Assembly: GCF_900078195.1 (NCBI RefSeq)
Contig: NZ_FJVE01000007.1
Coordinates: 1,798,001-1,862,000, forward strand
Source of the DNA: Clostridium sp. Marseille-P299
Lineage (GTDB): Bacteria; Bacillota; Clostridia; Lachnospirales; Lachnospiraceae
Length of the DNA stretch: 64,000 nucleotides
Reading direction: 5' to 3'
The notes beneath the pieces are model-generated. The model did not search any database and was not told the DNA's origin. It was given only the letters and a program-made list of their open reading frames with translations. This document shows positions 8,488-18,508 of the stretch, piece after piece. Position 1 is the stretch's first letter. The number at the start of each line of letters is the position of its first letter. A program made the translations under genes and the position numbers.

Positions 8488-9603
8488 ATGATATATTTAG
8501 ATTATAATGCAACAACACCCATAGACCCAGAAGTATATTCGGCAATGAAAACATATTTTGAAACTCAGTTTGGAAATCCATCGAATACCTATGAGCTAGG
8601 AATAGCAGCAAAAGCAGCTGTAGAGCGTGCAAGAGAACAGGTCGCTAATTTAATTGGAGCAAAACCACATGAGATTACGTTTACGAGTTGTGGAAGTGAG
8701 TCTAATAATACAGTAATAAAAGGAGTGGCATATAAAAATGCTTTCAAAGGTAAGCATATCATAACATCAGTCATTGAACATCCAGCGATTATGGAGCCTT
8801 TAAAATATTTAGAGAAAAATGGATTTGATGTATCCTATGTACCAGTGGATTCCTATGGTGCAGTACACATAGAAGATATAAAAAAAGCAATGAGAGAGGA
8901 TACTATTTTAGTTTCTATTATGCATTCCAATAATGAGGTTGGGACCTTACAACCAATCCAAGAAATCGGTAAGCTTTGCAAGGAACGTGGCGTTTTATTT
9001 CATACAGATGCTTCTCAGTCTATGGGAAAGGTGTCTATTGATGTGAATCAGTTACATGTAGATTTTCTAACGATCGCTGGCCATAAGCTTTATGCTCCTA
9101 AGGGAATCGGAGCGTTATATATACGTGAAGGAGCCCAATTAGAACCACTATTACATGGTGCGAAACAAGAAAAAGGTCTTCGTGCAGGTACTGAAAATGT
9201 TCCATATGATGTTGCCCTTGGAACTGCAGCAGAAATAGCTTCAAAGTATTTACAAGAAAATACGTTATTTCAATTAAAAGAATATTTTTATCATCAACTT
9301 GTGAACGCATTCGGTGATAAAGTTCATCTCAATGGTGATTATAAAAATAGTTTACCGAATACTCTTAACATAAGTTTCATAGGGGAGAGTGGCAGTGGTA
9401 TTTTAAATTCTATTCCTGAAATAAATGCGTCTACAGGGTCTGCATGTCATAGCGGAGAAAAGACCATATCACCTGTACTTGCAGCAATGGGAGTTCATCC
9501 GGAGATTGCCTATGGGGCGATTCGTTTTAGTGTCGGTCGATTTACCACCAAAGATGAGATTGACCAGACCGTTGATGAGTTGAAAAAAATATTGTTAAAA
9601 TAG
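8488..9603 (+). CDS. Cysteine desulfurase (NifS/IscS-like)
   Basis: A 371-residue PLP enzyme that removes sulfur from cysteine to supply iron-sulfur clusters or other thio-cofactors. The PLP lysine is Lys200 in AGHKLYAPKG. Other hallmarks are the N-terminal YLDYNATTP, HSNNEVGTLQP, the cofactor-binding HTDASQSMGK, and the persulfide cysteine Cys320 in the loop STGSACHSG. Length and motifs fit the short-loop NifS group. It stands alone with no iscU or thiI neighbour, so its acceptor is not shown here. The ATG follows GGGAGG. Confidence 0.92.
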   Translation: MIYLDYNATTPIDPEVYSAMKTYFETQFGNPSNTYELGIAAKAAVERAREQVANLIGAKPHEITFTSCGSESNNTVIKGVAYKNAFKGKHIITSVIEHPAIMEPLKYLEKNGFDVSYVPVDSYGAVHIEDIKKAMREDTILVSIMHSNNEVGTLQPIQEIGKLCKERGVLFHTDASQSMGKVSIDVNQLHVDFLTIAGHKLYAPKGIGALYIREGAQLEPLLHGAKQEKGLRAGTENVPYDVALGTAAEIASKYLQENTLFQLKEYFYHQLVNAFGDKVHLNGDYKNSLPNTLNISFIGESGSGILNSIPEINASTGSACHSGEKTISPVLAAMGVHPEIAYGAIRFSVGRFTTKDEIDQTVDELKKILLK

Positions 9604-9752
9604 ACTATATCGCATAATATGTTATATTATAATAGATTATTATCAACTGTATAAGGTGGGGAAAAATCATATTAAAGTTTACTGCCGAAATCTACGGATT
9701 ATCATTAGATTAGAATGTGAACCTAAAACAAAGATAAACGCTAATAAATATG

Positions 9753-9796
9753 AGGAGTGTTACATAATAACTAAATTGTGTAACGCTCCTTTTTTA
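9753..9796 (+). terminator. Rho-independent terminator
   Basis: AGGAGTGTTACA pairs with TGTAACGCTCCT (one G-U pair) and is followed by six T. It lies 150 bases after the cysteine desulfurase stop, in a gap that otherwise shows no gene. Confidence 0.85.
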
Positions 9797-9871
9797 TCCT
9801 TAAATGTAGTGCTAACGATATTGTTTTAATCATATTTTATAACAAGAGAACAAGAAGGAGCATAAAACAAG

Positions 9872-11293
9872 TTGAAAAAAATTAAAGTTGGCTTACAACC
9901 TCTTGTTAGTAAGTTAAATTTACCCACTGTTTTAAAAACTGCAATACTTCCGGGTGACTCCATGGAACGATTATTTATTGCAACTCAGGTGGGAGAGATT
10001 TTTTACATAGGAGATGAAACAGTTGAACTGTTTTTGGATATACGCACACAAATTATCAATCTAGGTGTTACTAGTGGTGGATATGATGAAAGGGGATTGT
10101 TAGGGCTAGCGTTTCATCCTGAATTTTACTATAATGGTTTGTTTTATCTCCATTATTCAGTCGCTGGAACACAGGGTCCTGGTGCTCTTTCTAAATCTTT
10201 TCATCCGAATCCATGTGACCTTAATACATTAAATCTTGAGTGGTTAGACAGAGAAATTAATTATGACCATATTGATACCGTTGAAGAATGGATTTTTCAT
10301 TCCAATGGTCACCCTCAAAAACGACGAACATTGCTAAATATAAGAAGGCCATTTTTAAACCATAATGGTGTCAATAGCTTAAACTTTTCACCTGAAACAA
10401 GAAAACTCATTCTAACAACAGGAGATGGTGGTTCAGGTTATGATCCATTTAATTTAAGCCAAAATGATATGGAAATTGCGGGCAAAATTATTGAAATTGA
10501 TGTGTCTAAGGATACTAATAATATGAATCCTCCTGTAGTTACACGTTTTGATGAACTCCCTGAAACTTTTCAGGAAATGCTTGCAGTAATTGCTAAAGGG
10601 GTACGTAATATACCTGGTATTTCATTTCAAAGATTTTATAATCAATATATTAAATATGTAGGAAATGTTGGGCAGGATCTGGTAGAATCGATTTTTTCAT
10701 TTGTTCAATATAAATCAATCCCGGTTACTCAGCTGATTCAAGCTTCTCTAATGAACACTGAACTTAATGAAGAAGGATTTATAAACTTTGGTTGGAGGGG
10801 ATGGGAAGGTGTATTTCCTTCTATTATCATAAGGGAATGCACTGCAAATCAGGAGCTTAATGAATATATAACTGCTTATTATGAAGAGGCAGTAAAGACT
10901 TCCGTGCATCGACTACCACCTCTAACTTGTTATTTTCATAAAGAGCCACGTCCTGATAAATATGGTGGAACAGCACTTACTGGCGTTCAATCATATATGG
11001 GAAGTGAGATCCCTGATTTAACAGAAAGCGTAGTTTTTACTGATTTTGCACGTAATGAGGATTCTCCACCTCCAGTAAGAGGTATGTTAGCTTATACTAG
11101 GATGAGAATGGATTGTAAATTAAATGATTTTGGTATTATTGAACCTGACTATAATTTTGGTTCAGAATCCGCTTATTATGTTAGTTTAGGTACAAATTTT
11201 GATCAAAGCAGACTGTATTTAGGGGTTTACGGCTCAAGTAATGTAACTAATTTTAATCAAGGTACAGTTTATGAAATTGTTCCGGATGCTTAA
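9872..11293 (+). CDS. Glucose/sorbosone dehydrogenase-like beta-propeller protein
   Basis: 473 residues starting at TTG after AGAAGGAG. The family pattern of the PQQ-dependent sugar dehydrogenase superfamily is clear: an early PGDSMERLFIATQVGEI blade, RGLLGLAFHPEF, LNHNGVNSLNFSP, LTTGDGGSGYDP (the Asp-rich metal and cofactor loop), FGWRGWEGV and the late GGTALTGVQSYMGSEIP. Members oxidise aldoses at the cell surface, but this protein has no signal peptide, and PQQ synthesis is rare in clostridia. It may therefore be a cytoplasmic relative with another role. No neighbour clarifies the substrate. Confidence 0.75.
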   Translation: MKKIKVGLQPLVSKLNLPTVLKTAILPGDSMERLFIATQVGEIFYIGDETVELFLDIRTQIINLGVTSGGYDERGLLGLAFHPEFYYNGLFYLHYSVAGTQGPGALSKSFHPNPCDLNTLNLEWLDREINYDHIDTVEEWIFHSNGHPQKRRTLLNIRRPFLNHNGVNSLNFSPETRKLILTTGDGGSGYDPFNLSQNDMEIAGKIIEIDVSKDTNNMNPPVVTRFDELPETFQEMLAVIAKGVRNIPGISFQRFYNQYIKYVGNVGQDLVESIFSFVQYKSIPVTQLIQASLMNTELNEEGFINFGWRGWEGVFPSIIIRECTANQELNEYITAYYEEAVKTSVHRLPPLTCYFHKEPRPDKYGGTALTGVQSYMGSEIPDLTESVVFTDFARNEDSPPPVRGMLAYTRMRMDCKLNDFGIIEPDYNFGSESAYYVSLGTNFDQSRLYLGVYGSSNVTNFNQGTVYEIVPDA

Positions 11294-11419
11294 GTCAAAA
11301 TTTAACCAAAGTACCGTTTTTAAAATTCTTCTATATGCTGAAGTGAAATTTAGACTTAATGGTGAATGAATTCTTTTATACGATTTCATAAAACATAATA
11401 CCTGATAGGAGGTATTTAA

Positions 11420-11932
11420 TTGCAAAAACTAAATACTAGCAGGTTTATTTGTATTGGAGCAATATTAGTAGCACTTACTGTAATATTCCAATCCGCACCT
11501 GTATTTTTACCCTCGATTGGATTAGCGTTAAGTCCATTCAGTACTTTACCGATTGCAATAGCTGCTGTAATCAACATTTCACTTGGATTTCTTGTATTTT
11601 TTGCGTCCGTATTAATTCTTGTTATAGTTAGTGTAGAAGAAACTATCATACTTCTTTTTACTACAGGAGTGCTAGGTATCGTGATTGGAACTTTACTTTA
11701 TAGAAAAGGAATTAAAATATCAATATTAGTATCAAGCGTAGCATTATCACTTGGAATGATATGTTTAACTTATATAATAGGTATTTCGGCTTTTGTAGAT
11801 CTTACAAGATTGATTTCAACTCCTATCATTTTTTTGGCTTACTTTTCCTTTTCATTTATTTATGCGTGTATCTGGAATATTTGCTTTAAAAAATTCATGA
11901 ATTATCTTATAAAAATTAAATTGATTACATAA
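11420..11932 (+). CDS. Small polytopic membrane protein, possibly an ECF-type S component
   Basis: 170 residues with about five hydrophobic segments, starting at TTG after TAGGAGGT. The N-terminus (ICIGAILVALTVIFQSAP) and the middle Pro-containing segment resemble substrate-binding S components of ECF vitamin or metal transporters and related DUF2232-like proteins. I cannot assign a substrate. No ECF ATPase genes are nearby, which is common for S components that share an energising module. The assignment is tentative; it could be an unrelated membrane protein. Confidence 0.5.
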   Translation: MQKLNTSRFICIGAILVALTVIFQSAPVFLPSIGLALSPFSTLPIAIAAVINISLGFLVFFASVLILVIVSVEETIILLFTTGVLGIVIGTLLYRKGIKISILVSSVALSLGMICLTYIIGISAFVDLTRLISTPIIFLAYFSFSFIYACIWNICFKKFMNYLIKIKLIT

Positions 11933-12281
11933 CTTTTATAAGGTTGATTTATTCGGTAATTCATTGCAGTTTAAGTAAAGTGGTATAGACTTTTATGAAG
12001 TTTAAGCTAGCATATGTGAGTATTAGAATGGTTATTTGAACCGAATCAATTCATAAATCATCGTCATATGAAGTGGCGATGCTTTAACTATGTTTAATTT
12101 TTACAATTACTATTTTATTAATTTCCATAATATGGTATATTAGCTAGGTAGAAGTTTTAATATTAAAGAATTAGACCGGATCTATTGTTCTTTAACCTCC
12201 AAGAATCTTTATAAACAAAGATGAAAATAGATGCTGAATTTTTAGACAAAATTATACTTATATAGAAAAACGAGGGTGAGG
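11933..12281. other. Intergenic region
   Basis: About 350 bases with no convincing ORF. It contains one hairpin, CATCGTCA/TGGCGATG (about 12059-12081), with a weak T tract that may end the upstream transcript. No strong promoter match was seen. Confidence 0.5.
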
Positions 12282-13949
12282 ATGAAAAAATTTTATAACG
12301 TATTTATAACAGTAATACTAATAACAGTATTATTAGGAGGATTATTTTGCGGTTATTGGACAATGCGTCCTACGAGAGCGGTTACTGAAGACGATGGTTA
12401 TCAAAGATTCCTTTCAGATATAGAAGCTATTTCAAAGGAAAAACATCCTTCTAATAGTCCTGCAATCCAGAAGGTTAGAGAATACTTAGTGCAGGAGTTT
12501 GATAAAATCGGTTGTACCTATGAGACGGATTCATTCATTGTAAAAAATGAGTTTTCAAAGAATTTTAATCTGACGAACTTTTTAGTAAAACTTGATGCAA
12601 AGGATACTGATACCGGAGTCATGTTTGTATCCCATTATGACAGCGTTAATTCCTCTTTTGGGGCAGGAGATGATGGAGTTGGTGTAGCAGCAATGCTAGA
12701 GACAATCCGTCAGATGTCAGATACAACGGATTTGAAAAATGACATTTATTTTCTTTTCACCGATGGTGAAGAACAGTGGATGCTGGGGGCTAAGTATTTT
12801 ACAGAAAAATACATGGAATATAAGGACAAAATCAAATTAGTTGTGAATTTAGAGGCACGTGGCAATGAAGGTACCCTTTTGATGTTTGAAACCTCAGATA
12901 ACAACAAAGCCATTATTCAAATGCTTAATAATGCATTAAGTGATATAACTGCCTTTTCTTTTTCTGCTGCCGTATATAAGACGATGCCTAATAATACAGA
13001 TTTAACTGAATTTTTTGAGGAAGGTTATCCTGGCATTAACTTTGCGGTAGTAGATGGTGGCGAAAATTATCATACAGCGATGGATAACTTTGAGAATCTA
13101 GATCGTGATACAGCTTATATGTTTTATAAGACTACTAAGGAATTAGCTACGTATCTTTCCAATGCTGATTTAAACAACTTTGAATCTTCAGAAAACGCCG
13201 TTTATTTTCCAATGTTAAAAGGTAATATAGTTATAGTATCACAAACTCTAACTGTCGTAGGGAACATATTTTTATTAATATCAACCTTGGGTTTATTCAT
13301 TTATTTATTCTTAAAGAAAAGAGTATCATACGTTAAAACAATGTTCTCACTGTTTGGGACGATTGTATCAATTTGTGCGGGTGTAGGATTTGTATGGCTT
13401 TTGAATAAACTAGCAAACAGTTCTAATCTATTTGGTGAGCTTACTTCTGAAAATGTATTTCAGATAAGAGCAACGATGAATCTTGTATTAATGATTTGTA
13501 TCATATTATTTGTATCATTATGGATGTGGTTCAGTAATCGCTGGCAGGGAACAATCGGCAGCAGAAGCCTTGGTACATTGCCAGTTTTATGGCTCTTGAC
13601 TGCAGTAACAACAATTTACTTCCCTAGTATTACATATCTATTTTCAATACCGTTATTTTTACAACTAGTATTTATCATATACTATGAGTGGTATAAGGGT
13701 AGGTACAAAACTACGATAGGAATTATTATGTTATCGGTTTCTGCTATTGTCATTATGATTTTGTTGACTCCAATAACGTTGGTAGTATACCAAGCACTGT
13801 TCGTTTATAATCGATTTATTGAATATGCTTATTATTTCACTATTGTTGAAGCTTTCTTTATCTATTCAATTGCTAGTCCTTTTTCGGTTTTACTTGAAAG
13901 TAAAAAAGCTAAAAGGTATATCAATTCTTACAGCAAGCTTAACGAATGA
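12282..13949 (+). CDS. Membrane-embedded M28-family zinc aminopeptidase
   Basis: 555 residues from the ATG behind GAGGGTGAG (an in-frame GTG six bases earlier overlaps that site). A signal-anchor helix (about 8-28) precedes an M28 peptidase domain with the zinc ligands in order: FVSHYDSVN, GAGDDGVGVAA, TDGEEQWMLGA (catalytic Glu and zinc Glu), NLEARGNEG and ENYHTAMDN. The C-terminal 240 residues hold about six hydrophobic segments. The architecture resembles vacuolar or ER M28 membrane proteases (Pff1/Fxna type). Substrates are probably peptides at the outer face. A lipoprotein M28 peptidase follows about 0.5 kb downstream. Confidence 0.85.
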   Translation: MKKFYNVFITVILITVLLGGLFCGYWTMRPTRAVTEDDGYQRFLSDIEAISKEKHPSNSPAIQKVREYLVQEFDKIGCTYETDSFIVKNEFSKNFNLTNFLVKLDAKDTDTGVMFVSHYDSVNSSFGAGDDGVGVAAMLETIRQMSDTTDLKNDIYFLFTDGEEQWMLGAKYFTEKYMEYKDKIKLVVNLEARGNEGTLLMFETSDNNKAIIQMLNNALSDITAFSFSAAVYKTMPNNTDLTEFFEEGYPGINFAVVDGGENYHTAMDNFENLDRDTAYMFYKTTKELATYLSNADLNNFESSENAVYFPMLKGNIVIVSQTLTVVGNIFLLISTLGLFIYLFLKKRVSYVKTMFSLFGTIVSICAGVGFVWLLNKLANSSNLFGELTSENVFQIRATMNLVLMICIILFVSLWMWFSNRWQGTIGSRSLGTLPVLWLLTAVTTIYFPSITYLFSIPLFLQLVFIIYYEWYKGRYKTTIGIIMLSVSAIVIMILLTPITLVVYQALFVYNRFIEYAYYFTIVEAFFIYSIASPFSVLLESKKAKRYINSYSKLNE

Positions 13950-14451
13950 TAAAAACTATAGACATAGTTGCTGTATCTTTTCTTCACCTACAATATCTTA
14001 AGGTAATATGGATACTCTTATCGTGACATTCCTGATTGTCTAATGGGAATTGGTTGGATACAAGGGAATACTTCGAATCTCGAAAAAGGAGCTCATATAA
14101 AAACAGAGAAGATAATGAGAACAAACGGTTACATACCAGATTACTCAATCGTCGGTATTTCACTGGAATACTATTCTTATGAAAAGTTTGCAAATATTGA
14201 TGTGATGGTAACAATCCCTTTACTTTTGGTTATTATTTACCTTGCAAAATATTGTAGGAAATTATGTTGGAAGTTCTTTGATTTCTTCTTATTATGCGAG
14301 AGCGTATCCACGAAATGGTGAAATCAAGAACTCAGAACATCGAGTTTAAATTCTTCCGTTCTTGGTTAGGATTAGTAACGTACATAAGACTTAGATATGA
14401 CAATGTACAATGCATTTCGTCCCATCATCTATTTATGAAACGAGGAATTTA
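13950..14451 (+). pseudogene. Probable gene remnant between the two M28 genes
   Basis: A reading frame opens after a TAA at about 14004 and runs through an ATG at 14043 to a stop at 14321 (92 codons from that ATG). It has no ribosome binding site. It contains one hydrophobic stretch (VMVTIPLLLVIIYLA) and otherwise unrecognised sequence. It may be the broken end of a membrane protein. The rest of the gap shows no feature. Confidence 0.3.
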
Positions 14452-15855
14452 ATGAAAAGAATTAAAATAGGGATATCCGTGTTATTATTAATATTAGGGA
14501 TTACAGGCTGTGTTAAGGCCAACAATACGAACAATTCTATTAGTGATCTTAATATAGAAGGAGATTATAGTACTATCCCTCATATTAGTATAGCTCCAAC
14601 AACAGATCAATTTATATTAGAGAATTATAAATTTGTCATTGATACGAATGAAATGACGAAAAATCTAACTACATTATGTGAAAGTTCAAGGCGCTTTGGA
14701 ACTGAAGGTGAAGAAAAAGCCGCTATTTTTTTAAATCAAAAATTAATCTCTTATGGTTATGAAACTGAATTTCAAGAATTCAATGTTTATAGTAGAAATA
14801 TATTAGATGCGTTACATGCAACATCTATAGCAGAATACTTTCAAGTCGATAAAGATGAATTCCTTGGTAATGGAAAAAATATACTCACTATATCTAGTAA
14901 CAATGGCAAAAAGGATCTTTATTTAGTAGCACATTATGATACAACCAAAAATAGTTTCGGTTCTGTAGACAATGGATCAGGAGTTATAGTCGTTTTAGAA
15001 GTTGCTAAGCAGCTACAAAATATAGATTTACCATTTAATCTTAAAGTTGTATTTTTTAGTGCAGAAGAATTTGCATTACAGGGTTCAACATACTATGTAT
15101 CTCAACTATCACAGAACGAAAAAAGTAATTCAATCGGTTGTATTAATATTGATTTAGTAGGCCAAATTGGAGAGCCTGAAATAATTTTAAAAACAATTTC
15201 TAATCAGATAAATGTATTATCTGTATTAATGGATAGGTCCTATAATTTCGTACATGGATTTGGTTCTGCTAGTGACCACAGATCATTCTACATGGGTGGT
15301 ATACCTGTAATTTATTTTGGTGATGATATAAATAATAGGAAAGAGGATAGTTCTCCATTAGATAACATTGATACTAATAAACTGAAAGAACTTGCACTAA
15401 TATTATGTAAGTTTCTTTCTAATCTAAATTTAAAAGAGTACGATGAACTACTAAAATATGAGTATAGTGAAAACTACTTTATAAATTCCAATCAAAAGGA
15501 TATACTAGGTTACTCACTAATAGAAGCTAAAGAGGTCTTAAAAGAGGATGGCAGCGGTTCAAAACAGCAATATAAACTAAGTAATAACAATGGTACGAAT
15601 ATTGTAATAACAGAAGAAGATATCCGCTTCTTAGATAATTCGAGAATATGTGAAATTGAGAATTACTTGTTATATGAAGAACAAGTAAAATACTATGTGA
15701 AGCAAGACAATAATAACGGGATAGTAATTTATTATCAAGATTTATATACTAGCAATAATTATGGTGAACTAGTAGGAAAAATTGATTTAAATACTGCGCT
15801 CGAAATAATAAAAAATCGTATTGACTTAATCAATGAAGAAACAATAAACAAATGA
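14452..15855 (+). CDS. Secreted M28-family peptidase lipoprotein
   Basis: 467 residues from the ATG at 14452. A short basic N-terminus, a hydrophobic stretch and the lipobox LGITGC (Cys at residue 20) mark a lipoprotein. The M28 metal-site motifs are LVAHYDTTKN, SVDNGSGVIV, FFSAEEFALQGS, NIDLVGQIGEPE and SASDHRSFYMGG. The C-terminal 110 residues are charged and not assigned. It is the outer-surface counterpart of the membrane M28 enzyme upstream; both keep full metal sites. Probably an aminopeptidase for nutrient or signal peptides. Confidence 0.85.
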   Translation: MKRIKIGISVLLLILGITGCVKANNTNNSISDLNIEGDYSTIPHISIAPTTDQFILENYKFVIDTNEMTKNLTTLCESSRRFGTEGEEKAAIFLNQKLISYGYETEFQEFNVYSRNILDALHATSIAEYFQVDKDEFLGNGKNILTISSNNGKKDLYLVAHYDTTKNSFGSVDNGSGVIVVLEVAKQLQNIDLPFNLKVVFFSAEEFALQGSTYYVSQLSQNEKSNSIGCINIDLVGQIGEPEIILKTISNQINVLSVLMDRSYNFVHGFGSASDHRSFYMGGIPVIYFGDDINNRKEDSSPLDNIDTNKLKELALILCKFLSNLNLKEYDELLKYEYSENYFINSNQKDILGYSLIEAKEVLKEDGSGSKQQYKLSNNNGTNIVITEEDIRFLDNSRICEIENYLLYEEQVKYYVKQDNNNGIVIYYQDLYTSNNYGELVGKIDLNTALEIIKNRIDLINEETINK

Positions 15856-15934
15856 CAACACATTTAAATAGATATTTTTAAAAACGTGTTCAATAAGGCG
15901 TTTTTATTACTTAATTATATCGCTATAAAAATAA

Positions 15935-15955
15935 ACCACCGGCTAATCCGGTGGT
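15935..15955 (-). terminator. Terminator of the aldose epimerase gene
   Basis: A perfect ACCACCGG/CCGGTGGT stem with a five-base loop. On the minus strand it is followed by TTATTTTTA. It lies just past the minus-strand stop and may also stop plus-strand transcripts from the convergent peptidase gene. Confidence 0.8.
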
Positions 15956-15961
15956 CCTAAT

Positions 15962-16894
15962 TTAATCACTTGTTCTTTCTAAGAATGTAAATTGTATAAA
16001 ACCCTCTTTTATCTCACCTGGTCTTACAACCAATACACTTGCTTCTTGTTCAAAACCACGATTATGAAGATTAATAGCATCGGTAGAACAAGTCTGATTT
16101 TCAATGCAAAAAAACTGAGGTTCGTTTGGAGTATAGACAACCACTTTTTTAAATTCATCACTCGTTGATAAATGAATAACTTTATCTTGATAATTGATTT
16201 CTGCTACTGGTTGTTGGTAAATAGAAGTGTACACATCATCTAAAGACAAAGAGTTTAACTTCTGGGGATGTCTTAAATCATAAGCATCTTTTACTTCCAT
16301 TAACTGGCCTGTTGGTAGTTTATTTTCATCTGTTAGCATTCTATGATCTGCATGTACTGTTATACTTGGATTTTCTCCATTTGTCTCAAAAAATGGATGG
16401 ATTGCAATTCCATAAGGAAAGACTTTCTCCCCTTTGTTTTCAACGTAATAACGATAAGTTAAGCAATTAAGGTTTAACTCGATTTCAATTGTTAGACGGC
16501 AATCAAAAGGAAAGTGGGAGAGTTCTTTTACAACATTTTGTTCAGTCTTAGAATGAAATTCTAAATAAGCACGGATTACTCCGCCATCTTCAGATGATCT
16601 TATCTCCGATACTGTAAATGGTGCATGTCGTACAACCCCATGATTTAAGGTAGAATATGTATTGCCTTCAAAGTGATAGCTTAAGTCTTTCGTACGATTT
16701 GGTGTTGGAAATAAGGTCATAACGCTACAAGTTTTACCTTCCAACAACCGATCCTTATAGAATTTGACAATAGGAGTATCCATGTAGTTTATTTCATATA
16801 GATTCATTCCATCAGAAGGGTTTAACGTAACGTTAAGAAACTTGTTTGAGATCATATAAGTAGTCTGAGTTTGAGATTCATGTTTTGTTATCAT
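15962..16894 (-). CDS. Aldose 1-epimerase (mutarotase) family protein
   Basis: 310 residues. Family features include LFPTPNRTKD near residue 60-70, LNHGVVRHAPF (first His region), GIAIHPFF with the catalytic-type His, DDVYTS, QFFCIENQT and the C-terminal VVRPGEI whose Glu acts as the general base in mutarotases. It interconverts alpha and beta anomers of free hexoses in the cytoplasm. It stands alone on the minus strand with its own promoter and terminator. The precise sugar is not evident. Confidence 0.85.
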   Translation of the reverse strand: MITKHESQTQTTYMISNKFLNVTLNPSDGMNLYEINYMDTPIVKFYKDRLLEGKTCSVMTLFPTPNRTKDLSYHFEGNTYSTLNHGVVRHAPFTVSEIRSSEDGGVIRAYLEFHSKTEQNVVKELSHFPFDCRLTIEIELNLNCLTYRYYVENKGEKVFPYGIAIHPFFETNGENPSITVHADHRMLTDENKLPTGQLMEVKDAYDLRHPQKLNSLSLDDVYTSIYQQPVAEINYQDKVIHLSTSDEFKKVVVYTPNEPQFFCIENQTCSTDAINLHNRGFEQEASVLVVRPGEIKEGFIQFTFLERTSD

Positions 16895-16935
16895 AGGAAT
16901 TCCTTTTCTTTTAAGTGTTTTTTTCGTATAAGAGT

Positions 16936-16964
16936 ATTATAACAAAAGTAATTTAATTGGACAA
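16936..16964 (-). promoter_or_regulatory. Promoter of the aldose epimerase gene
   Basis: On the minus strand TTGTCC, a 17-base spacer, and TATAAT (plus-strand ATTATA at 16936-16941). It lies about 40 bases upstream of the ATG. Confidence 0.6.
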
Positions 16965-17180
16965 TAAAACTACATCCGTTTGATTCATTATGAATCTTAT
17001 TAAGACATAATTCAATTGAAGAAAATCCCATAAAATGGTATATAGTTTATAATGATTAATTACTAAGGTATATTATTAATTATAAAAGTCTTATACCTAC
17101 ACATTTACATTTAAATAAGATATTATCACAGCGTAAAGGAATTGTTAAGTACTATAAAAAAGTTGATAGGAGAATCTATT

Positions 17181-18161
17181 ATGATGTATAACGAGGTAAT
17201 TACCTCCGCTGAAAGCTTTTTACTTTCACACGCAATAGAATTGTACGAGTTAAAGGACTATGAAATCATACGTATAAAGCCACATGAGGGTGGTAGAAAT
17301 ATTGCTTACAATTGCGAAAAAGAAGGAACGAAATCAAAAATACTAAGAATTGTCTTCTTAAATGATCGAAGCCTAGAAGATTTATTCTGGGAAGTCGAAT
17401 ATATACGCTATTTATATGATCATGGAGCAGATGTTTCTAATGTAAATAGTTCTTGTAACGGGAACTTAGTAGAGGAGATTGCTTTTAATAATCACACCTT
17501 CTATATCTGCCTGTTTGAAAAAGCTAAGGGAAAACTCCTTGTAGAAAATAATTATCGGTATCGTGAGGGGGTTCCTATTTCCGAATATTTTTATAACTGT
17601 GGTAAAGTTCTAGGGAAAATGCATCAACTATCGAAGTCATATAAACCGGTTCACCGTCGATATAGTATGTTTGACAAATTTAATCCACAATATATTAAGG
17701 AACTGATTCCTGAATCATTCACTTTACTTAAGAAGAAAATTCTAGAGTTACTTGTAGCGTTGGAATCGATGGATAAAGAAAATGATACCTTTGGTATGGT
17801 CCACTTTGATTACAGTGATGGGAATTATATGATCGATTTTGATACAGGACAGATTACTGTCTTTGACTTCGATAATTCATGTTTCTGTTGGTATCTATAT
17901 GACCTTGCAAACCTTTGGGTTCATGGGGTGGGTTGGGTGCAATTTGAGGAGAATGTTAATAAGCGCAAGCAATTTATGGATGATTATTTTAATACAATCC
18001 TGGCTGGATACCGTTCAGAAACCAATATTGAAGAATCAATTTTAGATAAATTATCGATGTTTATCCAAGTATGTTTGATTGAATATATTGTAGATGCATT
18101 CGAGGTAATGCGTAACAATGAAGAAGAAACTGATATCGATGATGAGCTCTGTACCATATAA
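17181..18161 (+). CDS. APH-family small-molecule kinase, C-terminus frameshifted
   Basis: 326 residues from the ATG behind TAGGAG. The aminoglycoside/choline kinase fold is clear: a catalytic loop MVHFDYSDGNYMID (about residues 206-219), then the metal-binding FDFDNSCFCWYLYDLA. Members phosphorylate drugs, choline, homoserine or sugars; the substrate here is unknown. The frame stops at 18161, but the next 27 codons in frame +2 continue the family-like C-terminus (KCLEDDIPYNGFFHEIY) to a TAA at 18242-18244. A duplicated CT inside CTCT at 18147-18150 would explain the shift. The protein thus loses its last segment, or the read carries an indel. Confidence 0.8.
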   Translation: MMYNEVITSAESFLLSHAIELYELKDYEIIRIKPHEGGRNIAYNCEKEGTKSKILRIVFLNDRSLEDLFWEVEYIRYLYDHGADVSNVNSSCNGNLVEEIAFNNHTFYICLFEKAKGKLLVENNYRYREGVPISEYFYNCGKVLGKMHQLSKSYKPVHRRYSMFDKFNPQYIKELIPESFTLLKKKILELLVALESMDKENDTFGMVHFDYSDGNYMIDFDTGQITVFDFDNSCFCWYLYDLANLWVHGVGWVQFEENVNKRKQFMDDYFNTILAGYRSETNIEESILDKLSMFIQVCLIEYIVDAFEVMRNNEEETDIDDELCTI

Positions 18162-18508
18162 AGTGTTTAGAAGATGATATCCCATATAACGGATTTTTCC
18201 ATGAGATTTATTCATGTAAAGAGCCATTTTGTATTATATCTTAATTATCTTAATGACTTATTTTCCTATTATGATAAATATTAAGTAATATGAATATAAA
18301 GCAAAGGAATACATAAATGAATCTTTTTATTACTCAGAAGTATGTAGTAATAAATTATAAATAAAGAATATTACAGCTATAACAAGCTACTTTTTTCTTC
18401 ATGGATAATAAAGCAGTAAACTACGTAAAATTTACTGCTTTTATTATCAAATATCAAATAGTAACATCAAATAGTAACAATCATCAGATTCTTGCCTTTT
18501 TCCTAAGC
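18162..18508. other. Intergenic region with frame-shifted kinase tail and a bidirectional hairpin
   Basis: The first 80 bases encode the lost kinase tail (to 18244). The hairpin AAGCAGTAAA/TTTACTGCTT, extended by TAATA and TATTA (about 18406-18446), lies between the convergent genes and is flanked by A/T runs on both sides, so it may terminate both. Confidence 0.6.

Noticed and set aside
9872..11293. Secreted PQQ glucose dehydrogenase
   Set aside because: There is no signal peptide and no PQQ synthesis gene in the window; only the fold is claimed.
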